This document shows, piece by piece, positions 50,881 through 59,682 of a DNA stretch of 64,000 nucleotides. The DNA comes from an uncultured Duncaniella sp. (lineage in GTDB: Bacteria > Bacteroidota > Bacteroidia > Bacteroidales > Muribaculaceae): contig CAJTQR010000001.1 in assembly GCA_910578515.1 (NCBI GenBank), positions 496,001 to 560,000 of the forward strand, read 5' to 3'. Positions within the stretch are counted from its first letter, which is position 1. Every line of letters begins with the position of its first letter. Below the pieces are notes generated by a model that made no database searches, was not told where the DNA came from, and saw only the letters and a program-made list of their open reading frames with translations. The position numbers and the translations under genes were made by a program.

Positions 50881-53271
50881 TACTAATTTAAGTCGTCCTT
50901 GACTATCGAAAATATAAACATCCGGTAACTCCCCGAGATTTCTTCTTTCCGCTTTATATCTACCAATTTCGCAATTTACCGCTTTCATTATATCATCATA
51001 TCTATCTAACTCATCAAACACAAAAATCACGTTGTCTGCTTTTCTCGCGTCCTTAATGTAACTTCTTATCGTGTTAACATTTGCAGATGGAATATACTTG
51101 CAATCCCAAACTTTTCCATCGAAACGCATATCTCCGGCTTTACCATTCATACCGCTTTCCGGCAAGAACTCAATAGTTTTGCCTTGTTTCGCCAATTGCT
51201 TTCCAAGCCATTTTTCAGCATCTCCACCCGAAAGCGTAGCGCCATTGCTCTTTCTTTTTGAAAATTGGTGTAAATCATGAACCACATTATAGCCACTGCT
51301 CTTTTCATCAAAATACATTTGCTCACATTTTCTTTCTCCATAACGCTTGTATTCCTCCTCGCGGAATATGCGCAATAAGTCGGCGGGGACTCCTTTAGCA
51401 CCTCGCATCTTGTAATGGCTGAACCATTCGGCAAACTCCTCGCCGCGCATATCTTTGGAATATTCGCTTATGAAATTGCCCTCTGCGAACCTCGGACGCC
51501 CAAGGCGGTCATCAATATGGTGACCTATCTCGTGCCATGTCCGGGCTTGCATCTGCTCTTTTATTTCCTTGAACGTGTCAGCAACAGTCAGCGGGAGTTC
51601 ATTGTAGCCATCTTTTATGAGTTTATCATATTTCTGAATCTTCAAGTCAATATCGAGCATTCGCGACTTCATAGCCTTGATATCGCCCTTTAAGATTCGG
51701 TCGGAAGCCTTACTACGCCCAAGGCGGGATTCTGACTGTTCAATCTGACGCATCAAAGAGGCTTTGTTCGATTGCAATTTTGCGATTTTGTCGGCGTAAC
51801 TTACCGTTTCCTCATATGATGATTTCTTGAATCCGGATAGGTCTAGAGTCAACGTTTTAGAATCGGAATTATACGACCCAGCCCAATGCTGTTTTTTGTT
51901 GAAGTCCCTTGCAAGTCTAATCTGATTCAGATTTATGCCATAATCCTGATGCGCATAGTGGAACACTTCAAGAATCGTGTTGATTTCATCAATGCTTGCA
52001 TCTGAGAAGTCCACCGAGCCGATGCCATATTTTTTTGCTCTCTCAACTGCCTTTTCCAATGAATTGACCGATGAATAAAGTGCTGATGATTCAGAATCAG
52101 ATGTTTTTGTTTTATTCTTTTCATATTCCTTTGGTCGTGAGGTAGGAGTGGGCGCTATAACTTTACTCTGTGATGTTTGTGTTTCAATTTCAATCTTATC
52201 ACCCTTGATTATTCGGGAAATTGACGCTCTGTTGTCGGCGACGAAGTATGGCGTACTCTTGGCTGTCTCGATACGCTCCGCGTTCTCCTGCACCCAATTC
52301 GTGAAGCACTGCGGCATTTCCGTTACCTCCCCGGCATAGCCGCCCTGTGGTAGCTCCTCTCCGTCTATCAGGGCTTGCTGCCGGGCGATGAACTCGTCCT
52401 CATTGGCAAGTTTTGGCACTGCTATGCAACGACAAAACGGATGCCACCCCACGAACTTAAACGTTTTGGGGTACACTCCGCACATCTCGTCGCAGATGTC
52501 GTAAACCGGGTGGTTGTTGCTCAATTTAATTTCGATGCCGATAACGAAATCAAGGTCATTCCAACGCTCGTGGTCTGCCGTACGGTAAGCCATATTATTC
52601 TCCGTAGCTGTCAGGCGTAATGCGTTTTTGTAACTGCTTCGGTACACACCTTGTCCGGGATGGTAAGCTGCCGCCGCTTTGCTCAATCGCAGTTGCCCTT
52701 TCTCGTTCCTGACCCTGCGGAAAAGTTTGTGTGGCTCGTTCAGGTACTCACGCACATCGCGGCTCAAAGCCGCCGCGCTCTTTCCGTCGCCCAACCCCAT
52801 CTCTAATGCCAACTCCAACTCACTTTTGAACTGGTCTGTCAGTCGCCACACACGGTCGCTCAAGTTCATTCCACGCTCCTTGCGCTTGTTGAACTGTTCC
52901 AACGCTTCTAAGTGGGGCTCAGTCCACGCTTCGGCTCGGTCTGCAAGCTTCTTGACAGCGCGGCTATACCTGCTTGCTACGAGCGCGTCGTTCTTAGCCG
53001 CCGACAACAGCCACTCCTCGCGGTTACCCTCTGTCACGGTCAACAGCAACTGATTGTGGAGCGCCTTGAATAACTCCTCGACCCTCTGCTTGACCGCCGG
53101 GAACTTGTCAAATGCGAACTCTCCATTAGGGGCGGTGTATCCGGTGGCTTCTCCGATGCGCGCACCCTCCCTCGCTGTGTCCGACAAAAGACTACTGATG
53201 TCCTTTGCCCGGCGCAGTAGATTCTTCAAGTGCTTGCGGTCGTATGTGGCGAATGAGAACTTTTTAGCCAT
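50860..53271 (-). CDS. Minor head protein fused to HExxH and CdiA-CT-like nuclease domains
   Basis: 803 aa from MAKKFSFATYDRK. Residues about 1-320 are a Mu gpF/SPP1 gp7-type head morphogenesis region (TATENNMAYRTADHERW, SNNHPVYDICDEMCGVYP, FVGWHPFCRCIAVP). A Ser/Thr-rich linker (about 360-400) leads to a middle domain with a zincin motif HEIGH at 580-584. The last 125 residues resemble CdiA C-terminal tRNase-type toxins: GGDAEKWLGKQLAKQGK, then D714, D718, D723-C-K725 in GDMRFDGKVWDCKYI and NTIRSYIKDARKADNVIFV, a PD-(D/E)xK-like core. Normal gp7 proteins end after the first part. It is packaged next to the portal, so the extra domains could be delivered into the infected cell. Confidence 0.85.
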   Translation of the reverse strand: MAKKFSFATYDRKHLKNLLRRAKDISSLLSDTAREGARIGEATGYTAPNGEFAFDKFPAVKQRVEELFKALHNQLLLTVTEGNREEWLLSAAKNDALVASRYSRAVKKLADRAEAWTEPHLEALEQFNKRKERGMNLSDRVWRLTDQFKSELELALEMGLGDGKSAAALSRDVREYLNEPHKLFRRVRNEKGQLRLSKAAAAYHPGQGVYRSSYKNALRLTATENNMAYRTADHERWNDLDFVIGIEIKLSNNHPVYDICDEMCGVYPKTFKFVGWHPFCRCIAVPKLANEDEFIARQQALIDGEELPQGGYAGEVTEMPQCFTNWVQENAERIETAKSTPYFVADNRASISRIIKGDKIEIETQTSQSKVIAPTPTSRPKEYEKNKTKTSDSESSALYSSVNSLEKAVERAKKYGIGSVDFSDASIDEINTILEVFHYAHQDYGINLNQIRLARDFNKKQHWAGSYNSDSKTLTLDLSGFKKSSYEETVSYADKIAKLQSNKASLMRQIEQSESRLGRSKASDRILKGDIKAMKSRMLDIDLKIQKYDKLIKDGYNELPLTVADTFKEIKEQMQARTWHEIGHHIDDRLGRPRFAEGNFISEYSKDMRGEEFAEWFSHYKMRGAKGVPADLLRIFREEEYKRYGERKCEQMYFDEKSSGYNVVHDLHQFSKRKSNGATLSGGDAEKWLGKQLAKQGKTIEFLPESGMNGKAGDMRFDGKVWDCKYIPSANVNTIRSYIKDARKADNVIFVFDELDRYDDIMKAVNCEIGRYKAERRNLGELPDVYIFDSQGRLKLVKKIKET

Positions 53272-53281
53272 TTTAAGCGAT

Positions 53282-53470
53282 TTATCGTATTCTATTAGTG
53301 AAGTGTCCACAGTAGTCTCGATTTAGGAACTTACACCACTTATGATACTTGCAGCGGCATAATATCATAGTGCCATCTGCTCCACGACTCTGCCAGTCGC
53401 ATGAGTTGGCGCAGTCCTTGCAGGTATAGTCCGGTTTCTGATATTTCGGAGGCGTCTTGCGAACTGCCAT
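53282..53470 (-). CDS. Small seven-cysteine protein, probably zinc-binding
   Basis: 62 aa from the ATG at 53470, which overlaps the portal stop (TGATG). Cys at 17, 20, 24, 38, 40, 46 and 54 form CKDC, CRC and further pairs, typical of a zinc ribbon or knuckle. It lies between portal and minor head genes. Function unknown; it may help head assembly or regulate. Confidence 0.65.
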   Translation of the reverse strand: MAVRKTPPKYQKPDYTCKDCANSCDWQSRGADGTMILCRCKYHKWCKFLNRDYCGHFTNRIR

Positions 53471-54852
53471 CAAATCGTTGGCTCTTCAAAAAGGTTCACG
53501 GTCGTTTCGCTCTTAATCTGCTCCAACTCCTCTTTCACATCGTCAACGTAGCCGAGATTAGCTATGGCGGTCTTTTGGCTCATAATCGGCTTGCCACCGG
53601 TGGCGTTGCTCAAATTGTTGATGCGCTCTGCTTCATCTCGGATTTGGTACGGGGTGATGATAACCTCCACCTGCAGACTGTCAATAGCTTTCGCGAGCCG
53701 TGGGTACATCTTCTTCATAAAAGCCCTTACGACATTAATTTCGCGGTCGAAGAACTCCAACCAAATGCCGCTTTCGTCCGTTACTTTCATCTGTGCGTCG
53801 ATGAACATCATTTTCCGGGCTTCACCGCTCATCGGTGTGGCTTTCATATTCTCCATCGACATATCAGGGAGTTGTAACTGCATGAAGAAGTTACGGCGAA
53901 TCTCATCCACATGATACTTGATACTCTCAATAGCTTGCTGCCATGTAACGTACTGAGCCTTATCATCTTTACCATACTGCAGTACATTTCGCCCTGCGTT
54001 GTCGTTAGCAGGTTCCTTGCCAAATTTTACCTTGCCATCGCTGAACACAACCCAGTTCGGACGTGCGTTCTTGCGTATGTAATTGCCGTTGCGGCTCAAC
54101 GTCCATTCGGCTTCATAGATATTCTCCGCTTCGTCCTCATATATCGGCTCCGGGCGGTAGAGATATATGCCGGGAATCTTCTGCAACTCGATTTTCTCGC
54201 GCACATCCTCCTCCGGAGAACCACCGCCGTTCATCTTCCAACGGATATGCTCGTCGGCTGTATAGGTGTCGAAGTACGTCACCGTTGTATCATTCTCACG
54301 TCGTTGATACTCCACCGAAAGAGCCACGAGGTCGTCGTACTCATCGAACAACGGATAAAGCGCGTCGCCGTTCATCGGGCTGTAGCTCTTGCTTCGCAGT
54401 TTTAGGCGGCTCTGCTCCCCGGCATAGATGGTGTCCTGCTCCTGTGTGTACCACAGCGTCATAGCTTCGCACGATGCAAACAGATAGCGTCCGCGCTCGA
54501 TGTTCATAGCGTCCACGCGATTCTTGGTGAAGATGGCTTCCATAATCTCGCCCACGAGCTTCTCATCGTTGTTCTCAGACTTATAAATTCTCTGCACGGG
54601 AATGGCGAACATCAGTTCTGTCATTCGCTTTACCGCTAATTTCGGGAGCCCCAACGTTATGCGCGTAACTTTCTCTATCCCTTTCTTCGTTACCTTGTCC
54701 GGATAGAGCTGCTTGTTCATTACAGGGTGTTTCTTCACGTCATAAGCTTCGTCCAACTTTGCCCATGCCGGAACAGCAACCGACTTGCGCTTCAACTCGG
54801 CGATTACCCAACCGGGGTTCTGCCCTGCGGCAGTAATTTCTTTGATATCCAT
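53470..54852 (-). CDS. Phage portal protein
   Basis: 460 aa, directly after the large terminase. Features fit SPP1-like portals: an N-terminal region with RITLGLPKLAVKRMTELMFAIPV, a beta-rich wing (YSPMNGDALYPLFDEYDDLVALSVEYQRRENDTTVTYFDTYT), and a long helical part with LQLPDMSMENMKATPMSGEARKMMFIDAQMKV and YPRLAKAIDSLQVEVIITPYQIRDEAERIN. It forms the dodecameric DNA gate at one vertex and the base for the motor. Confidence 0.85.
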   Translation of the reverse strand: MDIKEITAAGQNPGWVIAELKRKSVAVPAWAKLDEAYDVKKHPVMNKQLYPDKVTKKGIEKVTRITLGLPKLAVKRMTELMFAIPVQRIYKSENNDEKLVGEIMEAIFTKNRVDAMNIERGRYLFASCEAMTLWYTQEQDTIYAGEQSRLKLRSKSYSPMNGDALYPLFDEYDDLVALSVEYQRRENDTTVTYFDTYTADEHIRWKMNGGGSPEEDVREKIELQKIPGIYLYRPEPIYEDEAENIYEAEWTLSRNGNYIRKNARPNWVVFSDGKVKFGKEPANDNAGRNVLQYGKDDKAQYVTWQQAIESIKYHVDEIRRNFFMQLQLPDMSMENMKATPMSGEARKMMFIDAQMKVTDESGIWLEFFDREINVVRAFMKKMYPRLAKAIDSLQVEVIITPYQIRDEAERINNLSNATGGKPIMSQKTAIANLGYVDDVKEELEQIKSETTVNLFEEPTI

Positions 54853-54861
54853 AGTGTTGTA

Positions 54862-56451
54862 TCAATATAATTCGTTTTCAAATTCTTCGTCGTAGTCATC
54901 GTGTTGTGTCCCTGCGGCTCTGATGGCTTTTGGGTGGAACGTATTTGCCAGTGCGTCAAACTCGTCTGTTGAATGCCCCAACCGCTCCTTGATGTCCTCC
55001 TTTGGCTCGATGATAATTTTGCCGTTGCTTAGGAATGACCACCGTATCTCCGTAGCTTCCTCAAAGAAAGTACCGCCCGGTGGCAACATCGCTTCGCTTC
55101 CGTTCTCCGGGTTGAGCCAATCCCTGACCGCCCAAAACAGATAAGCTCTCATGTTGGCGAACTGGTATTGCCCCGTTACGTCCGTCAGGTCAGCACTTCC
55201 TTGCTTTGCACTTTCGCTGTACTTGCAACTGATTATCCCATCCTCGTCGAGACGACCGTTGCTCTCTTCGCACACCTCCACCAAACGGGCATAAGTTCCT
55301 GCACCCTCACCAATGGTGTCTATGCTCACCGCATAGCCGCTATGTCGCTGCATTTCGCTGATAATGCTACCGGCTACTTTCATGTGGTCTGCTTTGCCGC
55401 CGCTGTTGTGCTTGTCGAACCGCTCCACATAGTCGCCAAAACGGAAGCACTTGACAGTGCAGTCGCGTCCCATTCCTGCCACATCCAACCCGATTATCGC
55501 ATCGTTGTGACTTGCGAGGTGATACTGCGCCCAACGCTCCTGCGCAAGTTCTATCCACTTCGGGGGTATCAGGATGTCCTCGTCCACCTTTGGGAACTCA
55601 CCTAATACTTTCTTTCGGAACAGGTCGCTTGGTCTGTACCATTGCCCCTCGAACTCGAAATCGTTCTCGGCTTCCTTGACCTCCTCCTGTGTTATCGGTT
55701 GACACCAGTTGCGCACTTTGTCCTCTACCCATTCGTAGTCCACTTGTCCAGGTAACAGTATCTTCTTCTGCTGCACATTGGGGGCGGTTAGGCTGTTCAG
55801 GCAGAACTTCTCCCAACGTTGACTCTTTTGGCTTCGCGCCGCGTAGCCTACAGTTGTGTTAGGGTTGAATACAAGTAATATGCGCGAGTTGCCCTGCAGG
55901 TTACCCTCGATGGCTTCGTATGTATCATCTTTGATGCCTGTCGCTTCTGTCACTACAAACATAGTGTTGACCGCATGAAATCCTGACCATGCTTCATGGT
56001 TGTGCTCGTCTGCCTTAAATCCGGTAAGAAACCATTCCTCGCTTTCAGTGCGTATGTCGGTCTGCGTCAAGCGTCCGGGTAGGTCAAACCCACGGCGACG
56101 CGCTCGGTTGAACAGGCGGCTTATTTCAGGGAGCATGATATTCCTTACCTGCCTGTCGGTGGGGGCGGTCAGTGCGACTTTCGTGTTCTCAATCATTTCT
56201 CCTCGCTTGTTCCACCTCGGTGTCAGGTAAAGGAAAGATACCGCAATGCAAGCCGCGACAAAGTCCTTGCCGCGAGCCGTGCCGCTTCTCACTGATACTC
56301 GTTTGTTATGCTGTACGGCAGTCACTATGGCTTTCTGTTCCTTGTCGAGCGTCACTCCCAATGCTTGCTCAATGAACAAATTCCAATCCTTGCGCCATGC
56401 TTCGAACATCCTTGCGGCTGATTTCCGTATCTCCTCATTGCTGCTCCTCAT
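54862..56451 (-). CDS. Terminase large subunit
   Basis: 529-aa packaging motor and nuclease. The ATPase part has a Walker-A-type RSGTARGKD at about 55-63 and the Walker-B-like MFVVTEAT at about 165; motif III-like ILLVFNPN follows. The nuclease part begins with IGLDVAGMGRDCTV, whose Asp is the first metal ligand of the RNase H-like fold, with SIDTIGEGAGTY further on. Its start overlaps the small-terminase gene by 17 nt, and the portal follows after 9 nt. Confidence 0.9.
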   Translation of the reverse strand: MRSSNEEIRKSAARMFEAWRKDWNLFIEQALGVTLDKEQKAIVTAVQHNKRVSVRSGTARGKDFVAACIAVSFLYLTPRWNKRGEMIENTKVALTAPTDRQVRNIMLPEISRLFNRARRRGFDLPGRLTQTDIRTESEEWFLTGFKADEHNHEAWSGFHAVNTMFVVTEATGIKDDTYEAIEGNLQGNSRILLVFNPNTTVGYAARSQKSQRWEKFCLNSLTAPNVQQKKILLPGQVDYEWVEDKVRNWCQPITQEEVKEAENDFEFEGQWYRPSDLFRKKVLGEFPKVDEDILIPPKWIELAQERWAQYHLASHNDAIIGLDVAGMGRDCTVKCFRFGDYVERFDKHNSGGKADHMKVAGSIISEMQRHSGYAVSIDTIGEGAGTYARLVEVCEESNGRLDEDGIISCKYSESAKQGSADLTDVTGQYQFANMRAYLFWAVRDWLNPENGSEAMLPPGGTFFEEATEIRWSFLSNGKIIIEPKEDIKERLGHSTDEFDALANTFHPKAIRAAGTQHDDYDEEFENELY

Positions 56452-57025
56452 CGTCCACTATGCCCGTCTGCATAAGTAGGCTTGTAAATGAAAGCTCTCC
56501 AGCCACCTCTTTCTTGTCCGGGCTGTAAAGTCCGAGCAGCTTGCGGCGTTCCATAGCGCACTTACAAATAATGTCGAGATAACGAGGGTCACCGCAGTTG
56601 GTCTGTTCCTCACTTGTGCGCTCTACCTTGACTGTCTGAATCTCGCCTGACTGCTCTCCATCCCCGCCATTGTTACTCTTGGGAACTACGCCAGTCTGCT
56701 TAGTACGTGTCTTGTCCGCATCTTGCTTGGACTTCTCCCACGCGTTCCACGCTTCCCGGCAAATATCATCAATACGCGCCAACTCCAAATGGATTGCCGC
56801 TTCCGTATCCTTGATGCGCTGCTGGGCTTTCCACTCCTTTATGCACCGCTCAATATCCTTACCAACGGTACGTAGCGAGTATGTTTGCAAATCGAGCCGA
56901 GCCTTTACCTCCTCTTGGATTTGGCGGTAAGTGTAGTGTCTGCCCCACAATTGTGCCACTATGCTCATGCGGAGCAATGCGGCTTCTCGGTATTCTTTCT
57001 GTCGCTTGTTAATCTTTCCTCCCAT
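56435..57025 (-). CDS. Terminase small subunit
   Basis: 196 aa, before the large subunit. The N-terminal helix-turn-helix-like segment (YREAALLRMSIVAQLWGRHYTYRQIQEEVKARLDL, TVGKDIERCIKEWKAQQ) fits DNA recognition, followed by a charged oligomerisation helix and a C-terminal DPRYLDIICKCAMERRKLLGLYSPDKK, which is common in small terminases. It selects phage DNA for packaging. Confidence 0.75.
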   Translation of the reverse strand: MGGKINKRQKEYREAALLRMSIVAQLWGRHYTYRQIQEEVKARLDLQTYSLRTVGKDIERCIKEWKAQQRIKDTEAAIHLELARIDDICREAWNAWEKSKQDADKTRTKQTGVVPKSNNGGDGEQSGEIQTVKVERTSEEQTNCGDPRYLDIICKCAMERRKLLGLYSPDKKEVAGELSFTSLLMQTGIVDDEEQQ

Positions 57026-57028
57026 AAC

Positions 57029-58285
57029 TTAAAATCTTGCTCCGTTGTACTTGTAGATGATATTACCCTCCACGTCTTTACCGTCGGGGATTAGTGCCCC
57101 CTCGAAAAGTTTGTAGGGCGACTGACCGCTCTGCGGGTTGTTCCAAAGCCACTGCATATAGTCAGCCATCGTCATTCCTTCATACTTAGCTCGCTTCTCG
57201 CTGCTGTTACAGTTGAAGCCCTGCGCCCGGCACCACTTGAAGCCGCTGACAAGTTGCTGAATGTCGCTTCGCATGTCTGCCCAATACACCCTTCCCTCCG
57301 GGTGTCTCTTGGCTAACTGGAGTGCTTCACACCATTGTCCCTTACTGTAGTTCCAAGTCGGAGGCAGTCCGCAACACGAGCCGTTGTGGCAAAGTTCCTT
57401 GAAATGCGCGTCGCTGACGTAGAAGCGCATTCCCAACTGCTCGCATAAGTCTTTCATATTGCGCATAAATGGCTCTTTGACCTTGCGGTTCAGGCGTAGG
57501 TAGCCGCTCTGTACGCTGTACTTGCGGTAGAACTCCAACACGTTGAATCCTGCCATCGCGTTGATGGTCGGCAAGAACTCGCGAAGTATGGGGCTTCTCT
57601 GCTCCAGACAGAAAAACTCGGTTGACATCGCCGTGGCTCCACAGTCGCTCGCCGCCTTTATCAGGTCAAGGTATGTAGGTGTGCTTACTCCAATGATGAA
57701 CGGGCGCAACCTGAGTGTCGCGCCTCCTGCGTCCGCTTCTGCTATGCGACGTATGGCTTCGAGCCTTTCGCGTGGTGTCGGCACTCCGCGCTCAATCACC
57801 TTGGCTTTCTCCTCGTCGAGCGTGATGATTGAAAACTTGAAATTCCAGTTGCGCTGCCCGCGTATCAGTTCCATGTACCGCTCGTCCTGCGTGAACCACG
57901 ATGCCTTTGTGCTGAAACAAAGCGGATAGTCTATCTCCTTGAAGAAGCGGAGTAGTTCGAGGGTAACTCCGCGCTGCTTCTCGAATCCGTCGAACTGGTC
58001 GCTCAATCCTCCCCACTGCATTACTCTGCGCTGCTTGATGTATGGGGCGAATTGCCCTCCATGTGCGTCCGGGTCAGTGAACATCTTCTTAATCTTTTCG
58101 ACGTTCACGGCACACACCTCCTTTGCAAGGTACGCTTCTTTTGCCTTGCCGAGTCCGCGTTGGTTCTGCGCAAAGCAATACATACAACCGAATGAGCAGT
58201 TTGAGTACGTGTCAAACGTCATTGGCATACTGCAGTCCGCTATCTCGTTGCTCCACCGGGGCGAGCCGTAATACTTTGTTGCCAT
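57029..58285 (-). CDS. Radical SAM protein, spore-photoproduct-lyase-like
   Basis: 418 aa. C30-x3-C34-x2-C37 in YSNCSFGCMYCFAQ binds the [4Fe-4S] cluster that cleaves S-adenosylmethionine. FSIITLDEEKAKVIERGVPTPRERLEAIRRIAEADAGGATLRLRPFIIG is typical for the SPL-like group. In phages with glycosyltransferases and ParB-like genes, such enzymes are thought to take part in DNA base modification; here it is neighbour to both. The reaction is not known. An alternative is a role in tRNA or repair chemistry. Confidence 0.8.
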   Translation of the reverse strand: MATKYYGSPRWSNEIADCSMPMTFDTYSNCSFGCMYCFAQNQRGLGKAKEAYLAKEVCAVNVEKIKKMFTDPDAHGGQFAPYIKQRRVMQWGGLSDQFDGFEKQRGVTLELLRFFKEIDYPLCFSTKASWFTQDERYMELIRGQRNWNFKFSIITLDEEKAKVIERGVPTPRERLEAIRRIAEADAGGATLRLRPFIIGVSTPTYLDLIKAASDCGATAMSTEFFCLEQRSPILREFLPTINAMAGFNVLEFYRKYSVQSGYLRLNRKVKEPFMRNMKDLCEQLGMRFYVSDAHFKELCHNGSCCGLPPTWNYSKGQWCEALQLAKRHPEGRVYWADMRSDIQQLVSGFKWCRAQGFNCNSSEKRAKYEGMTMADYMQWLWNNPQSGQSPYKLFEGALIPDGKDVEGNIIYKYNGARF

Positions 58286-58286
58286 T

Positions 58287-59024
58287 TTAAATACTTTCTA
58301 ATTTCTGCCTGAATTTGACTTCTCCTGGTTTACTGCTCAGCTCTATCAATTCCGGGTATTTTTCCTTCAATAGATGAGCATAAATCCTTCTTGATGTTTT
58401 ATTCCATTCTCCCTCGCATCCGCCACTGCTTTTGTGCGCTGCGTTTGCAGAAAGTACGTCAAAACGCAAGCAATTACGCCCTTGTGCCATTACTCTACAA
58501 CACAACTCATAGTCCTCCTTGACTCGAAACGTTTCATCATAGCGGAGGGTATTATCTGTTATACCCATCACGGTACCGATTAATATGCTCCTACGGAGAG
58601 TTCGTACTCGTTGGAAGAATGCGTTATTCACCGGGTACATTCCCCACATAGGTGCATTGTTTCGCTCAGCTTGTGCAAAGCAATAGCTCAGAGTAGACTC
58701 CAACTCCTGTGGTGTCAGCGGCCGGTTCTGCTTACCACTCAGGATGTCTATACTCTTTATGTCGTCGTCGAGCATAACAATCTTGTGGTAACCATTCCGC
58801 TCACAATACTCCATCAAATTATTGCGATTATCACCTACGCAAGAGCCCGGAGCATAAATCACCGTACAACATCCTTCGTAGATTTTACTAATCTTGGCGC
58901 AATCCTCCTCCGTCTGCGTAGATACGATGATGCGCTTCGGTCCAATTCTCGCGACCCTCAATAGGTCAAGAGTCGGTAACTTCTCGCGCTTGTATGTCGG
59001 TATGCAGTAAACTATTTCACTCAT
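58287..59024 (-). CDS. GT-A-type glycosyltransferase, possibly DNA-modifying
   Basis: 245 aa. The N-terminus VYCIPTYKREKLPTLDLL is a nucleotide-sugar-binding start, D86-D-D88 in IVMLDDDIKS is the metal-binding DxD, and FRVKEDYELCCRVMAQGRN contains the usual catalytic ED motif. It lacks a membrane segment, so it is soluble. The layout resembles the TET-associated glycosyltransferases of phages, which sugar-coat modified cytosines. No TET or cytosine hydroxylase gene lies in the window, so the target could also be protein. It overlaps the next ParB gene by 8 nt. Confidence 0.72.
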   Translation of the reverse strand: MSEIVYCIPTYKREKLPTLDLLRVARIGPKRIIVSTQTEEDCAKISKIYEGCCTVIYAPGSCVGDNRNNLMEYCERNGYHKIVMLDDDIKSIDILSGKQNRPLTPQELESTLSYCFAQAERNNAPMWGMYPVNNAFFQRVRTLRRSILIGTVMGITDNTLRYDETFRVKEDYELCCRVMAQGRNCLRFDVLSANAAHKSSGGCEGEWNKTSRRIYAHLLKEKYPELIELSSKPGEVKFRQKLESI

Positions 59025-59682
59025 CGGCGGGGCGGTTTATCAGTTCATCAATGCGGTACACCTGCTTCTGCGGCAGTCCTGCGAGTCGGAGCATTCGCTC
59101 CACCTCCGCTCTGCGCTCCCTCGGAAATATTACGATAATGCGCTCCCGGTTGTCCGCTGCGCCGGGCAACGGGTCGGGGGCGGTGCTTGCGGTCGTAATT
59201 GGCTCCAGTGCGCCCCACGTCTGAACACCCCAGTCCTGTAACTCTTCCTGTGTGAAGTTCTCCAACGCATCCCAATCCCACTGACCGAAATTCACGTTGT
59301 CCTTTACCACGAATGCCTGCTTGTCGGCTTCCGTCAGGGTTGATGCGTCCACAACGTGCGAATAAGGCGATTTAAGCCACTCAATCCAAAAAGTGGTACA
59401 TTTCCTTATCTCGTCCTCCGTTTTGCTCTCAGAAGAGCGCAAATGGCTAATTCGGTCTATTATTTCATCCACACTCATCCCGGCAATCACCATGAGAGCT
59501 TTGTATCGCATATTGCCGCCCAGTATCATTCCATCCTTGTCGGTTACTATCGGGCGTATCTCCAACATCCGGGGAAACTCCAAAATCGAGTTGATGAGCA
59601 GCTCGAGGTTCTCCGGGCTTATGGTGCGCGGATTGCCGGGGTTCGGCTTTATCTGCGTGAGGGGAGTCTTAGTCGTTTTCAT
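59017..59682 (-). CDS. ParB-like nuclease-fold protein 1
   Basis: 221 aa with an N-terminal ParB/Srx-type domain: QIKPNPGNPRTISPENLELLINSIL, EIRPIV at 41-46 and GGNMR at 55-59 (the phosphate-binding GxxRR-type motif). It continues with FVVKDNVNFGQWDWDALENF, shared with its neighbour. Such phage ParB-like proteins accompany modification enzymes and may have ATPase, CTPase or nuclease activity. It overlaps the second copy by 14 nt, so both are probably made together. Confidence 0.75.
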   Translation of the reverse strand: MKTTKTPLTQIKPNPGNPRTISPENLELLINSILEFPRMLEIRPIVTDKDGMILGGNMRYKALMVIAGMSVDEIIDRISHLRSSESKTEDEIRKCTTFWIEWLKSPYSHVVDASTLTEADKQAFVVKDNVNFGQWDWDALENFTQEELQDWGVQTWGALEPITTASTAPDPLPGAADNRERIIVIFPRERRAEVERMLRLAGLPQKQVYRIDELINRPADE

